Positions 1-8,309 of a DNA stretch of 64,000 nt are shown piece after piece; the first letter of the stretch is position 1, and each line of letters begins with the position of its first letter. A model generated the notes under the pieces. It was not told the origin of the DNA and did not search any database. It saw only the letters and a list, made by a program, of their open reading frames with translations. This DNA is from Haloarcula sp. H-GB4 (GTDB taxonomy: Archaea > Halobacteriota > Halobacteria > Halobacteriales > Haloarculaceae), in NCBI RefSeq assembly GCF_030848575.1, contig NZ_JAVDDX010000003.1:186001-250000 (forward strand), in the 5' to 3' direction. Both the position numbers and the translations under genes were made by a program.

Positions 1-2
1 CC

Positions 3-581
3 CGGACGGCTGAAACCGTCGCGTCGCTGCTGGATATCGACTTTCACCGGCTCAACCTGCAGCCGGTACTGACGGCGTTCCAGCGGGTCGTCGGTGAAAC
101 AGGCGAGCCGACCGACGACCTCGTGGCGATGCAAAACGCCGGCGAACGCTTCCGGATGGCGTGTAAGTACTACGTCGCAAACACCAGAAACGAACTCGTT
201 GTCGGGACAGTCTCCCGGACTGACCGGCTGCTGGGTTCCGTTGCGAAACACGGCGAGAACGGCGTTGACCTGTCGCTATTTGGCGACCTCTATCGAACTG
301 AGATCGAGGTCCTTGCTGATGCGCTTGCGGTTCCATCGGACCTACTCGACCAGTCCTCACGTCCAATGGAGCACACTGGTGCAACTGATGCGGCGGAGCT
401 GGGCATCGACCAGCAGGACCTCGACAGCATCCTCCACTTCGCGATTGATAGGGGCTGTTCCGCGTCGACAGTGGCCGACAAAGTCGGTGTTGGCGAATCT
501 GTCGTTGAGCGAACGATTCAGTGGTGTGCCAGCACGCGGCACAAGCGACACACGCCACCAAAGCCCTCGATGGATAACTGA
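3..581 (+). CDS. NAD(+) synthetase-like protein, C-terminal part (5' end outside window)
   Basis: The window opens inside this gene, so the ATP-pyrophosphatase part is missing. The visible 192 residues match the C-terminal half of NH3-dependent NAD+ synthetase (NadE), which amidates deamido-NAD in the cytosol. Seen are the NAGERFRM helix and the GDLYRTEIEVLA segment, close to the family's GDLYKTEVxxLA. Two usually conserved loops differ: GTVSRTD stands where GTGNxSE is expected, and AKHGENGVD where TKYGDGGVD is expected. It may therefore be a divergent paralogue with altered activity. The last 60 residues look like a small helix-turn-helix-type tail (CSASTVADKVGVGESVVERT), which is an inference. 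The gene ends with TGA at 579-581. Confidence 0.6.
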   Translation, partial: RTAETVASLLDIDFHRLNLQPVLTAFQRVVGETGEPTDDLVAMQNAGERFRMACKYYVANTRNELVVGTVSRTDRLLGSVAKHGENGVDLSLFGDLYRTEIEVLADALAVPSDLLDQSSRPMEHTGATDAAELGIDQQDLDSILHFAIDRGCSASTVADKVGVGESVVERTIQWCASTRHKRHTPPKPSMDN

Positions 582-714
582 CGTCCGTCCGTGGCGTATT
601 TGGCCACCTAGGGTGACAAACCTCTCGAAATAGGGACGGCCAACAGTATGAGCCAAACGGTGGTCTTTCTGTGAGCAAAGCAGTTAACAGCTATACTCCG
701 CGATTCTCACATCC

Positions 715-912
715 ATGCAGGCCGATCCCAAGGAGATAATCGACATCGGCGACAGGCTACTGTCGGAGTACCCTGAACTGTTTACTGAGCAGTACGAGAC
801 AAACACTCGTCTCGTTCAGCGACTTGCCAGCGTGGATTCGTTTCGGACCCAGACTCGCCTCACCAGATATATCACCCGTGAAAAACGGACACGGAACGGC
901 TCGCAAAGCTGA
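715..912 (+). CDS. Ribosomal protein S17e-like small protein
   Basis: This 65-residue basic protein has the S17e pattern: a LLSEYPELFTEQYETN helix and loop, then LVQRLASVDSF and RLTRYITREKR. These match the archaeal S17e core (LLxRYxDxFxxDFExNK, LTNIxSKxVRNRIAGYxTRK). The RNRIAGY segment is changed to QTRLTRY, so this looks like a diverged copy rather than the housekeeping S17e. It stands alone, with no other ribosomal gene nearby. The ATG at 715 follows an A+T-richer stretch. A function in the 30S subunit or in a stress ribosome is inference. Confidence 0.6.
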   Translation: MQADPKEIIDIGDRLLSEYPELFTEQYETNTRLVQRLASVDSFRTQTRLTRYITREKRTRNGSQS

Positions 913-932
913 AGCCATTGCGAAGCACACGC

Positions 933-960
933 GCCACACGGAGTGCCACACGTCTGTGGC
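933..960. promoter_or_regulatory. Inverted repeat upstream of the 1032 aminohydrolase
   Basis: Two copies of GCCACAC (933-939 and 945-951) lie here. The second is part of a perfect inverted repeat with 6-base arms, GCCACA-CGTC-TGTGGC (945-960), 72 bases before the start of the aminohydrolase gene. Related GCCACA or GTGTGGC words occur in several other intergenic regions of the 1-34 kb island. It is a candidate operator only. Confidence 0.4.
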
Positions 961-1031
961 CGGATTGTCTGCACTCGGCGGCCATCCCGATATGAGGACC
1001 TTCTTTATGTAGAGACCGTCTTGCAGGACGT

Positions 1032-2366
1032 ATGCTACTCACTGGGACTGTCGTTGCGGATTCTGAGACCGTCCTGCAGGACGGGGCGGTTGTCGTCTCC
1101 GGGGACCGTATCGAGGCCGTGGGTTCCCGGGCCGAACTCGAATCGCAGTACGCCGACCACGAACACCAGTCATACGACGTGCTGCTACCGGGACTTGTCG
1201 GCGGTCATATCCACTCCGTGCAGAGTCTTGGCCGCGGCATCGCCGACGATACGGAACTACTCGATTGGCTGTTCGACTACATTCTACCGATGGAAGCCTC
1301 TCTAACGGCCGAGGAGATGGAAGTCGCGGCGAAACTGGGCTATCTGGAAATGATCGAAAGCGGGACGACGACCTGCATCGACCACCTGTCGGTTGCTCAC
1401 GCGGACCGCGCTTTTGAAGCGGCGGGTGAGATGGGCATCCGCGGCGTGCTCGGGAAAGTGCTGATGGACCAGCGCTCGCCGGACGGCCTGCTGGAGGACA
1501 CACAGGCCGCATTGGACGAGTCTGAACGCCTCATTCAGCAATACCACGGTGCCTACAACGACCGGATTCGGTACGCCGTCACACCCCGTTTTGCCGTCTC
1601 GTGTAGTGAGGCCTGCCTCCGCGGGGTGCGCGAGCTCGTGGACAAATACGACGGTGTCCGCATCCACACCCACGCTAGTGAGAACCAGAGCGAAATCGAG
1701 ACGGTGAAAGAAGACACTGGGATGCGCAACATCCACTGGCTCGACGAGGTAGGTCTCACCGGCGAGGACGTCGTTCTTGCGCACTGCGTCTGGACCGATG
1801 AGAGCGAGCGCGAAGTCCTCGCAGAGACAGGGACTCACGTCACACACTGCCCGTCCTCGAATATGAAACTTGCCAGCGGTATCGCACCGATCTGGGACTA
1901 CCGCGACCGTGGTATCAACGTCGCAATCGGCAACGACGGACCGCCCTGTAACAACACGCTTGACGCCTTTACCGAGATGCGACAGGCGAGCCTCTTACAG
2001 AAGGTCGACCAGCTAGACCCGACGGTGACGCCGGCAGCCGAAATCTTCGAGATGGCGACGCGAAACGGTGCGAAAGCCGCTGGCTTCGAGGAACTCGGTG
2101 CGATCCGGGAGGGATGGCGCGCTGACATTGTCGGCCTCGATACGGACCTCACGCGGGCGACGCCACTGCACGACGTGCTTTCCCATCTGGTGTTTGCGGC
2201 CCACGGAGACGATGTCCGCTTCACGATGGTCGACGGGAACGTCCTCATGGAACAGGGTGAGGTAACCACTATCGACGCCGACGCCGTCCGCTCTCAGGCC
2301 TCGACGATGGGTCTTGAGATGGACCTCGAAGACGCGCGCAAGTCCGCACAGGAACAGAAGCCCTGA
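1032..2366 (+). CDS. Amidohydrolase, cytosine/8-oxoguanine/5'-deoxyadenosine deaminase type
   Basis: This 444-residue TIM-barrel metal hydrolase belongs to the TrzA/AtzB-type deaminase branch. The metal ligands can be followed: GHIHS near residue 58, HTHASE, AHCVW and the late GNDG aspartate. The segment after the first motif (SLGRGIADDTELLDWL) is typical of purine-type deaminases in which a QTLFRGLADDLELLDWL sequence follows HxH. Members hydrolyse an exocyclic amino group of purines, pyrimidines or methylthioadenosine. With molybdenum hydroxylases and purine transport nearby, a purine base or nucleoside is the likeliest substrate, but this is inference. It converges on the phnE-like gene 26 bases downstream. 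Confidence 0.85.
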   Translation: MLLTGTVVADSETVLQDGAVVVSGDRIEAVGSRAELESQYADHEHQSYDVLLPGLVGGHIHSVQSLGRGIADDTELLDWLFDYILPMEASLTAEEMEVAAKLGYLEMIESGTTTCIDHLSVAHADRAFEAAGEMGIRGVLGKVLMDQRSPDGLLEDTQAALDESERLIQQYHGAYNDRIRYAVTPRFAVSCSEACLRGVRELVDKYDGVRIHTHASENQSEIETVKEDTGMRNIHWLDEVGLTGEDVVLAHCVWTDESEREVLAETGTHVTHCPSSNMKLASGIAPIWDYRDRGINVAIGNDGPPCNNTLDAFTEMRQASLLQKVDQLDPTVTPAAEIFEMATRNGAKAAGFEELGAIREGWRADIVGLDTDLTRATPLHDVLSHLVFAAHGDDVRFTMVDGNVLMEQGEVTTIDADAVRSQASTMGLEMDLEDARKSAQEQKP

Positions 2367-2392
2367 GAAGTCTGTTATCTCCCGTCTGACCG

Positions 2393-3271
2393 TCAGCCGA
2401 GCCGCGTCCGCAACTGAGAGCCGAGCCAGTCACTCGTGACGACCAGCGCAAACACGGCAAGGATGGCGGTCGAGAGTTTCCCGTACTGCAACCGCTGAAT
2501 GGTGATGACGAGATAGTATCCGACGCCGCCCGCCCCCACGAACCCGAGGATGGCGGCCGACCGGATGGTACACTCCCAGCGGTACAGCGTGTACGAGGCG
2601 ATTGTGGGTGTCACCTGGGGGACCATCCCGTGACAGACCGCCTGCAGGCGTGTCGCGCCACTTCCGGCAACTGCCTCGGTCGTCATCGGATCTGTGTCTT
2701 CGAGGAAATCGGCGTACAGTTTTCCCAAGACACCGGCGTTATGAACCGCAAGCGCGAGTACACCCGCAAACGGGCCGAGGCCGATAGCGGTAACGAACAG
2801 GAACCCCCAGACGATGCCGGGGACAGAGCGCAGAAAGCTGAGCACGGTTCGGCTGGCGTGATAGAGACCGCGTCCGACGGCGATACGGCCGGCTGAAGCG
2901 TTTCTGTATAGCGGGCCACGATGGGTGACAGTGGCGGCACTGGTCAGACCGAGTGGGACGGCGAGCGCGACGGCAAGCGTGGTTCCGACGACGCTGATAG
3001 CCAGGGTTTCGACGATAGCCCACAGCAGACCGTCCCGAAGGCTTCGTCCCAGCAGGTATTCACGGCCAGTCTCCGGTGGCACGCCCTCGGCAACGAACGC
3101 GGCCATCTGCTCACGAGCTCCGGTGGCGAACAGGGCCATCGGATCCACTTCGGCAATCCACGCCGCGGTCGCCAGGATGACACAGCCGCTGAGGAGTGTC
3201 GTGAGCTGGCGCTTCGACAGTCCGGAAGCAGCGTGCTGGGCGGCATCTGGACCGCTATATTTCTCAGACAT
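2393..3271 (-). CDS. PhnE-type ABC transporter permease
   Basis: This 292-residue integral membrane protein has about six hydrophobic segments. It has the binding-protein-dependent permease motif near its end ([17 protein letters not shown], the EAA-loop equivalent) followed by [20 protein letters not shown], typical of PhnE. It is the channel of the transporter encoded with the two genes upstream. The start at 3271 overlaps the end of the ATPase gene by 8 bases, which indicates translational coupling. The PhnCDE family carries phosphonates, phosphite and related oxyanions. Placement in an operon with SDMH genes makes a selenium or molybdenum oxyanion a candidate substrate (inference). Confidence 0.85.
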   Translation of the reverse strand: MSEKYSGPDAAQHAASGLSKRQLTTLLSGCVILATAAWIAEVDPMALFATGAREQMAAFVAEGVPPETGREYLLGRSLRDGLLWAIVETLAISVVGTTLAVALAVPLGLTSAATVTHRGPLYRNASAGRIAVGRGLYHASRTVLSFLRSVPGIVWGFLFVTAIGLGPFAGVLALAVHNAGVLGKLYADFLEDTDPMTTEAVAGSGATRLQAVCHGMVPQVTPTIASYTLYRWECTIRSAAILGFVGAGGVGYYLVITIQRLQYGKLSTAILAVFALVVTSDWLGSQLRTRLG

Positions 3272-4085
3272 ACCGTGGAACCGGGGCGTCGCTCTCTTTC
3301 TCCGTTCGCGTCCGCTCGGCGTCGGTATCCGGTGTGGATGTGCCCGCTGCAAAGAGGGCATCCAGTTGGTCGTCGGTCACTGCCGATGCAGGCGTATCGA
3401 ACCTGACTCGGCCGTCAGCCATGCCGACGATTCTGTCGAAGTGCTTCAGTGCTAGATCGACTTCGTGGAGGACGGTGACCAGCAGTTCTCCATCGAGGAC
3501 AGCGTTGAGCACGTCGATAACGTTCCGACGGGAGCTGGGGTCGAGGTTCGCTGTCGGCTCGTCGGCCAACACGACCTCAGCATCCTGCATGAGGGCCCGT
3601 GCGAAGGCGACCCGCTGGCGTTCACCGGCACTCAACGACTTCACGGGGACATCGGCCCGGTCGACCAGCCCGACGGCATCGAGCCGTTCGAGGGCTGGCT
3701 CGGGATGCTTGGGCAGCAGTGGCTCGATGAAGCCACGGAGCCAGGACAGGGCTCCGAGGCGCCCAGTGAGGACGTTCGACAGTGCTGTCCGCCGGTCCAC
3801 GAGCGTCTCCCCCTGATACGCAAGCGTCGCGGTCGAACCCGTACTGCTGCTCCCGTCGAAGCGCACTGTTCCAACATCAGGCTGCAACGCGCCGGCTGCC
3901 AGCCTGAGAAGCGTGGTCTTGCCGGCACCCGACGGACCGATGACGGCGACCCGTTCACCAGCATCCAGTTTGAGCGAGACATCTTGTACCGCAACTTTCC
4001 CGCCGAATCGCTTGGTGACACTGTCGAAAACAAGTCCTTGTCCTGATTGTTTCCCCTCTGGCCGCGCTGTGTGCTTGTTCCTCAC
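3264..4085 (-). CDS. PhnC-type ABC transporter ATP-binding protein
   Basis: This 273-residue ATPase powers the PhnDCE-type importer at the cytoplasmic face. Visible motifs are Walker [10 protein letters not shown] (about residues 50-58), signature LSAGERQRV, Walker B VVLADEP and a later switch histidine (VLHEVD). The start is taken as GTG at 4085, because its GTGA overlaps the TGA stop (4082-4084) of the binding-protein gene. An upstream extension in the same frame would run through that gene and looks non-coding. The C-terminus carries an acidic, threonine-rich tail of about 25 residues. Confidence 0.85.
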   Translation of the reverse strand: MRNKHTARPEGKQSGQGLVFDSVTKRFGGKVAVQDVSLKLDAGERVAVIGPSGAGKTTLLRLAAGALQPDVGTVRFDGSSSTGSTATLAYQGETLVDRRTALSNVLTGRLGALSWLRGFIEPLLPKHPEPALERLDAVGLVDRADVPVKSLSAGERQRVAFARALMQDAEVVLADEPTANLDPSSRRNVIDVLNAVLDGELLVTVLHEVDLALKHFDRIVGMADGRVRFDTPASAVTDDQLDALFAAGTSTPDTDAERTRTEKESDAPVPRYV

Positions 4086-4957
4086 CCGTCGCCTCCCTGT
4101 TCGATGCCAGCCATCTCGACAGCCGTTTCCAGCGAGGCGAACACGTCGTGGCTCACCCCGACGTACTGGTCGACGGCCTGCTGGTCGAGAATGTCCGTTC
4201 GCCCTTTCGAATCGAGAGTCGTGAACGCCCTCTGCACAGCGTCCGCTGTCGTTGCCTCCAGCGACGGGGCGACGGCCCACGGGTAGTCAGGGAAACCGGG
4301 GGTCCGCCAGAGCTCTTGCACCCCTTCAACAGCGTCCTCTGCGCGTAGTCTGTCGTAGATGCGGGCGTTCAGCGCCCCGACGACACCGCTCGTCCGGCCG
4401 ACTGTTGCTGCCGTTGCGTCGTGGGCACCGACGTGTGTGACCTGTGCGAACGCGTCGGTGTGTAGGCTGTACTCCGTCTGAAGGTGGTACGTCGGCATCA
4501 CGGTCCCGCTGGTCGAGAGTGGGTCGCCGAACACCAGTTCGATCTCGCTTGCGGTTTCGACTACATCTGCCATCTCTGTCAGGTCACTGTCTGACGGGGC
4601 GATGAACGCAGAGTGCCACTCCGTCTGTCCGTTCCGTGACCCGACGGCGACTGGCTTTGCGCCTGCTCGATGATGCGCCAGAATGTACGACACACCGCCG
4701 TAATAGGCGATGTCGACCTGCCCCGCAACCATCGCCTGTACCATACCGGCATAGTCAGCCGCTGTGCGTAGCTCGGTCTCGACGTCGAGTTCGGTCGCCA
4801 GATACGTCGCGAGTTCGGTGTTCTGTTCGATGGCGGTATCCGGGTCCACGTCGGGCACGACACCGACCGTCAGCGTCGCCGTCGCTGTCCTTCCGAGACA
4901 GCCCGACAGCGAGAGCGCTGCCGCTGTACCCAGGAATTCACGCCTCGTAGGTCGCAT
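4082..4957 (-). CDS. PhnD-type ABC transporter substrate-binding lipoprotein
   Basis: This 291-residue secreted binding protein starts with a twin-arginine lipoprotein signal: RPTRREFLG, a short hydrophobic run and a LSGC lipobox. The body matches the PhnD / phosphate-phosphonate binding family: [34 protein letters not shown], and a STSG loop that in PhnD contacts the oxyanion. It is the first of three coupled transporter genes. It lies 89 bases downstream of ridA, probably in one operon with yqeC and mocA. The start at 4957 places the RR motif 4-5 residues from the N-terminus, as is usual for Tat lipoproteins. Confidence 0.85.
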   Translation of the reverse strand: MRPTRREFLGTAAALSLSGCLGRTATATLTVGVVPDVDPDTAIEQNTELATYLATELDVETELRTAADYAGMVQAMVAGQVDIAYYGGVSYILAHHRAGAKPVAVGSRNGQTEWHSAFIAPSDSDLTEMADVVETASEIELVFGDPLSTSGTVMPTYHLQTEYSLHTDAFAQVTHVGAHDATAATVGRTSGVVGALNARIYDRLRAEDAVEGVQELWRTPGFPDYPWAVAPSLEATTADAVQRAFTTLDSKGRTDILDQQAVDQYVGVSHDVFASLETAVEMAGIEQGGDG

Positions 4958-5046
4958 TACGCTGTGATGCGAGTCGCCGGGCTTGAAAGTTGTGTGCGCC
5001 ACATCCCGGCTGTGTGGCCCACGACAGCAGTGCGCGTCTGTCGGCC

Positions 5047-5427
5047 TCAGTCGTTCGTTGCGATGGCTTCGATTTCGACTCCCACGCCCTTTGGCAGGTT
5101 TGCGACCTCGACTGCGCTCCGGGCCGGCGGCTCTTCGTCGAAAAAGCCGGCATACGTGTCGTTCATCGACTCGAAATCGTCGATGTCGTCCAGATAGACG
5201 GTCACCTTCAATACGTCACTCATCTCCAGCCCCTCGGCTGCCAGCACCGCTTCGACGTTCGATAGCGCCTGTTCCGCCTGCGTCGCTATCGGCTCGTCGT
5301 CTAGCAGGTCGCCGTCGGGCGTCATCGGAATCTGGCCCGCGGTGAACACGAGCGAGCCGTTTGTCGTCGCCTGGCTGTACGCGCCAACCGCATCGGGTGC
5401 ATCGGCCGTGCTGATGGTCCGTTTCAT
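5047..5427 (-). CDS. ridA: RidA-family enamine/imine deaminase
   Basis: This 126-residue protein is the normal length for RidA (YjgF/YER057c/UK114), a trimeric cytosolic enzyme that hydrolyses reactive enamines and imines released by PLP enzymes. Seen are VGAYSQAT, LVFTAGQIP, QAEQALSNVEAVL, VLKVTVYLDD and the C-terminal PARSAVEVANLPKGVGVEIEA, which includes the conserved substrate-binding arginine. It sits between mocA (32 bases upstream) and the phnD-like gene. Rid proteins also occur in pyrimidine and purine catabolic operons, which fits this island. Confidence 0.92.
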   Translation of the reverse strand: MKRTISTADAPDAVGAYSQATTNGSLVFTAGQIPMTPDGDLLDDEPIATQAEQALSNVEAVLAAEGLEMSDVLKVTVYLDDIDDFESMNDTYAGFFDEEPPARSAVEVANLPKGVGVEIEAIATND

Positions 5428-5459
5428 CAGCCGAGTGTTCCACCATCAGTGTCTTAAAT

Positions 5460-6077
5460 TTACAGGCTGTCGCGGCGCTCGGTGAACTCGGCGAGATCAG
5501 TATCGGTATCGATATCCCAGTGGACGCCGGGGTCCGAAACCTCGATGAACGCTGTCCGCTCGGTGGTATCGATGAGATCTCGACCGCCGCGGTCGCCGGA
5601 GACAGTGGCGAGCCCATCGAAATGGCAGTTGTCGAAAAGCACCGGATTACCCCGTCTCCCCTCGTGCTCGGGAACAACAACGGTTGCCGTTCCTGTACGG
5701 TACGCTTCAAGAAGCTCCTCGATGGTTTCGACGCGTACGAACGGCATATCGCCCAGCAAGAACAGGACGGCGTCCCAGCCGGCCGAACGGGCGAACTCGA
5801 CACCGTGTCGAACTGACGTACTCTGGCCGGTCGCGTACTCGTCGTTATGCTGAACCGAGAGCGAGAGACCATCCAGCGCTGCAGCGACGGCCACTTTTTC
5901 ATGGCCGAGGACGGCGACAGCGTCCGACAGCGATGACTTGCAGGCGGTTTCGGCCACCTGTCGGACGACTGCTTTCCCATCGATAGTCGCCAGCAGTTTG
6001 TTACCCGACTCGTATCGAGAACCCTGCCCAGCAGCGAGGATGACACCGCCGACTCTGGTCCGATGTTGACCGCTCAT
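5460..6077 (-). CDS. mocA: Molybdenum cofactor cytidylyltransferase-like NTP transferase (MocA)
   Basis: This 205-residue nucleotidyltransferase has the MobA/MocA N-terminal loop (GGVILAAGQGSRYESGNKLL), FLLGDMP as the metal-binding aspartate motif and GRRGNPVLF. MocA transfers CMP from CTP to molybdopterin to give the cytosine dinucleotide used by xanthine-dehydrogenase-type hydroxylases. In SDMH clusters the same family (YgfJ) accompanies yqeB and yqeC, as here. It lies 46 bases after yqeC and 32 before ridA, so co-transcription is likely. Specificity for CTP rather than GTP is inferred from context. Confidence 0.85.
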   Translation of the reverse strand: MSGQHRTRVGGVILAAGQGSRYESGNKLLATIDGKAVVRQVAETACKSSLSDAVAVLGHEKVAVAAALDGLSLSVQHNDEYATGQSTSVRHGVEFARSAGWDAVLFLLGDMPFVRVETIEELLEAYRTGTATVVVPEHEGRRGNPVLFDNCHFDGLATVSGDRGGRDLIDTTERTAFIEVSDPGVHWDIDTDTDLAEFTERRDSL

Positions 6078-6123
6078 AATACCCCTCGTCTCGCAACACT
6101 ACCGGCTGTGCCCCCGCAGTCAG

Positions 6124-6906
6124 TCATCGCTGCTCCTCCTCTTGCACATCCGCTGTTGAGACCACCTCACAGACATCCGACGCAAACGATGTGATGACGC
6201 CCCGAGAACACCGCTCTGTCTGTGAAAGCGCGTGGGTGAGCACATCCGTAGCGATACGCCGCTGTGGTTCGGTATCCGCCTTGTTGACTAGCGGTATCAC
6301 AGACGCCTCGGCCGGCGCGTTTCGGAGGCCACCCTCCGGATGCGTGAGCACTATCCCGACAGCCGCCGCAGTAATCGTGTCGCCCACACGGAGGCCAGTG
6401 ATATCAGCGACCCGCTCCGGTCGATGGACCACGTCCGTCGTCAGCGCTTCACCGACGGCGGCGACCGAGGCGACCGGGACGACGTGGGTCGCTGTACTCG
6501 GGACGACTGGCTCCCCGTCGCCAGGCGCTTTGAACTCCCGCTTGCGTGCCCCGTCAGCCTTGACGAGGAGCCAGTCGAACAGTCCGGCATCGGATAGCTG
6601 CTCCACCACACTCGCCTCGAACCCACGGACCTTCCGGTCGACTCGTGCTGGGTTGGGAACCCTCTCACGAGCAACGGCAACTGGCGGGTCGTGGGCTTCG
6701 AGATTGGCGCGCCAATCGTTCGGACCCGTGAGCGTCAGCGGCAGGTCAGGCGGCGGTGGCATCGCCGTCGTCGTCGTGTAACCCACGTCGTACCCCCTGT
6801 CGGTCCCTTCGACAGTCAACTGTCCCATCGCAGTTTTCTTCCCACCGGCCCCGACGAAGGCGACAGCGGCGCTGGAACCCAGGCCCAGCGCAGCAGCCAG
6901 ATCCAT
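6124..6906 (-). CDS. yqeC: SDMH accessory protein YqeC
   Basis: This 260-residue protein has an N-terminal P-loop-like GAGGKKT (residues 19-25), then TTTTAMPPP, LVKADGARKREFKAPGDGEP and PLVNKADTE. This is the pattern of YqeC, a putative NTP-binding factor found almost only with selenium-dependent molybdenum hydroxylases. Its biochemical role is unknown. Insertion of selenium or of the metal cofactor has been suggested for the family. The start at 6906 leaves a 94-base divergent promoter region shared with the tusA-selD pair. It leads the operon yqeC-mocA-ridA-phnDCE. Confidence 0.85.
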   Translation of the reverse strand: MDLAAALGLGSSAAVAFVGAGGKKTAMGQLTVEGTDRGYDVGYTTTTAMPPPPDLPLTLTGPNDWRANLEAHDPPVAVARERVPNPARVDRKVRGFEASVVEQLSDAGLFDWLLVKADGARKREFKAPGDGEPVVPSTATHVVPVASVAAVGEALTTDVVHRPERVADITGLRVGDTITAAAVGIVLTHPEGGLRNAPAEASVIPLVNKADTEPQRRIATDVLTHALSQTERCSRGVITSFASDVCEVVSTADVQEEEQR

Positions 6907-7000
6907 ACGCTCGCTCCGCGCAAGACACACAAATAGCTTACCGGCGCAACCACGTGTGGCGGCGGTAGCGTTTTTGTGATCTAATGGCACACGTACCGGT
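6907..7000. promoter_or_regulatory. Divergent promoter region between yqeC and tusA-selD
   Basis: This 94-base gap separates two oppositely transcribed SDMH transcription units. A TATA-like TAAGCTATTTG on the minus strand (about 6930-6941) lies roughly 30 bases from the yqeC start. CCAC-GT-GTGG with the word GTGTGGC (6954-6960) repeats the sequence seen upstream of other genes of the island. One element could therefore control both arms. Confidence 0.45.
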
Positions 7001-7249
7001 ATGGCCCGCGTAGACGTTCGTGGTGAAATCTGTCCCCGGCCGGCACTCATTGTCCGGCGGGCGCTTGCAGACCTCGATACCGGCGAGACGCTCGTCGTGC
7101 GAGGCGATTACCCGCCGGCCGAAGAGAACCTCCGGCGGATGTGTACGACTCACGGTATCGACGTGACAACCGCGGAGACCGCTGGCGAGTCCGACGAGTT
7201 CGAACTCGAACTTCGGGTGACCGAGATGGCGTCGCTATCGGAGGCCTGA
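7001..7249 (+). CDS. TusA/SirA-like sulfur (or selenium) carrier protein
   Basis: This 82-residue protein has the TusA fold signature: DVRGEICPRPALIVRRAL, with the CPxP motif at residues 11-14 whose cysteine carries a persulfide, followed by a two-strand, two-helix pattern. TusA proteins hand sulfur between a cysteine desulfurase and acceptors. In selenium users a SirA-like domain (YedF) is linked to selenium metabolism. Its stop is two bases before the selD start, so the two are almost certainly co-translated. This favours a role in passing selenium or sulfur to the SelD/YqeB system (inference). Confidence 0.88.
   Translation: MARVDVRGEICPRPALIVRRALADLDTGETLVVRGDYPPAEENLRRMCTTHGIDVTTAETAGESDEFELELRVTEMASLSEA
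7240..7244 (+). promoter_or_regulatory. Shine-Dalgarno site deciding the selD GTG start
   Basis: GGAGG lies inside the end of the tusA-like gene, 7 bases before GTG at 7252. This supports that GTG as the selD start over longer in-frame extensions that would overlap the tusA-like gene. Confidence 0.7.
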
Positions 7250-7251
7250 GT

Positions 7252-8292
7252 GTGGGACCCGACGCGGTGACTGACGGTGATGACGAGACAACGCGCCTGA
7301 CGGAGTACACGGAACTCCACGGCTGCTCTTGCAAAGTCGGCCAGAGCGACCTCGATTCGCTGCTCGCCGATGCCGGCCTCACCGGTGAGAGCGACGCGTT
7401 GCTGTTCGGCATCGGTGAGGATGCCGCTGCGCGGAAACTCACTGACGACTTCGCGCTGGTTTCGACGGTGGATTTTTTCACACCTATTGTCGACGGCCCG
7501 TACGACTTCGGCCGTATCGCCGCCTGCAACGCCGCCAGCGATGCCTTCGCCACGGGTGCGGTGGAGAACGTCGACTGCCTGGTCGTTCTCGGCCTCCCGC
7601 GAGAACTAACCGAGAGCGCAGCGCCGATTCTCGCCGGCATGGCCGACGCGCTGGACGCGATGGACGGCGTCATCGCCGGCGGCCACACCATCATGAGTCC
7701 GTGGCCCTTCGCTGGCGGCGCCATCTCAGCGACGGCGCGTCCCGACGCTCTCCTCACATCACAGGGAGCCAGTCCTGGCGACCGGCTCTACCTGACCAAA
7801 CCGCTCGGGACTCAGCCAGCTATGGGGGCGACCCGCGTGACCGACGACCAGTTCGTCGAGACGGTCACCGACGCCACTGAGCGCCCGCTCGACCAAATCG
7901 AGTCGGAGGCCATCGCGTGGATGACGACACCGAACCGGGACGCGGCGCTCGCGTGCCGCGAACACGCGACAGCCGCCACCGATATTACCGGCTTCGGCCT
8001 CGCCGGCCAGAGCCGCGTGGTGGCCGCCCGCTCCAATGTCGGTATCGAACTGACGCACCTCCCGGTCATCGCGGGAACGCCCGCCCTCTCGACGCTTTTC
8101 GGATACGGACTGACTGAGGGTGAGAGCGCAGAGACCAGCGGGGGACTGTTCGTCTCCGTCCCGCCGGCTTCGGCTGACGCCGTCGAATCGGCATTCGACA
8201 ACGCCGGCGTATTCTATCGGGTTGTCGGCCGTGTTACGGCTGGACGCGGTGTCACGATTGACGACCCGGCCATCGAAGAAGTTCGTCGCTAA
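7252..8292 (+). CDS. selD: Selenide, water dikinase (selenophosphate synthetase)
   Basis: This 346-residue cytosolic enzyme makes selenophosphate from selenide and ATP. The active-site loop GCSCKVG (residues 24-30) aligns with E. coli GCGCKIS, keeping the catalytic Cys (C25) and Lys (K28). Downstream are GIGEDAAA, STVDFFTPIVDGPYDFGRIA, the AACNAASDAFATGA segment, AGGHT and ATDITGFGLAGQ, all diagnostic of SelD rather than of the PurM/HypE relatives. The active-site residue is Cys, not selenocysteine. No selA, selB, tRNA-Sec or ybbB is visible in the window, so it looks like an orphan SelD serving the SDMH system. The GTG start has a GGAGG site 7 bases upstream. Confidence 0.95.
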   Translation: MGPDAVTDGDDETTRLTEYTELHGCSCKVGQSDLDSLLADAGLTGESDALLFGIGEDAAARKLTDDFALVSTVDFFTPIVDGPYDFGRIAACNAASDAFATGAVENVDCLVVLGLPRELTESAAPILAGMADALDAMDGVIAGGHTIMSPWPFAGGAISATARPDALLTSQGASPGDRLYLTKPLGTQPAMGATRVTDDQFVETVTDATERPLDQIESEAIAWMTTPNRDAALACREHATAATDITGFGLAGQSRVVAARSNVGIELTHLPVIAGTPALSTLFGYGLTEGESAETSGGLFVSVPPASADAVESAFDNAGVFYRVVGRVTAGRGVTIDDPAIEEVRR

Positions 8293-8309
8293 CGTCGATT
8301 AGGTGCCTT

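Noticed and set aside
7252-8292. SelD gene as a PurM, ThiL or HypE homologue
   Set aside because: The GCSCK loop and the STVDFFTP and DITGFGLAGQ segments are specific to selenophosphate synthetase.
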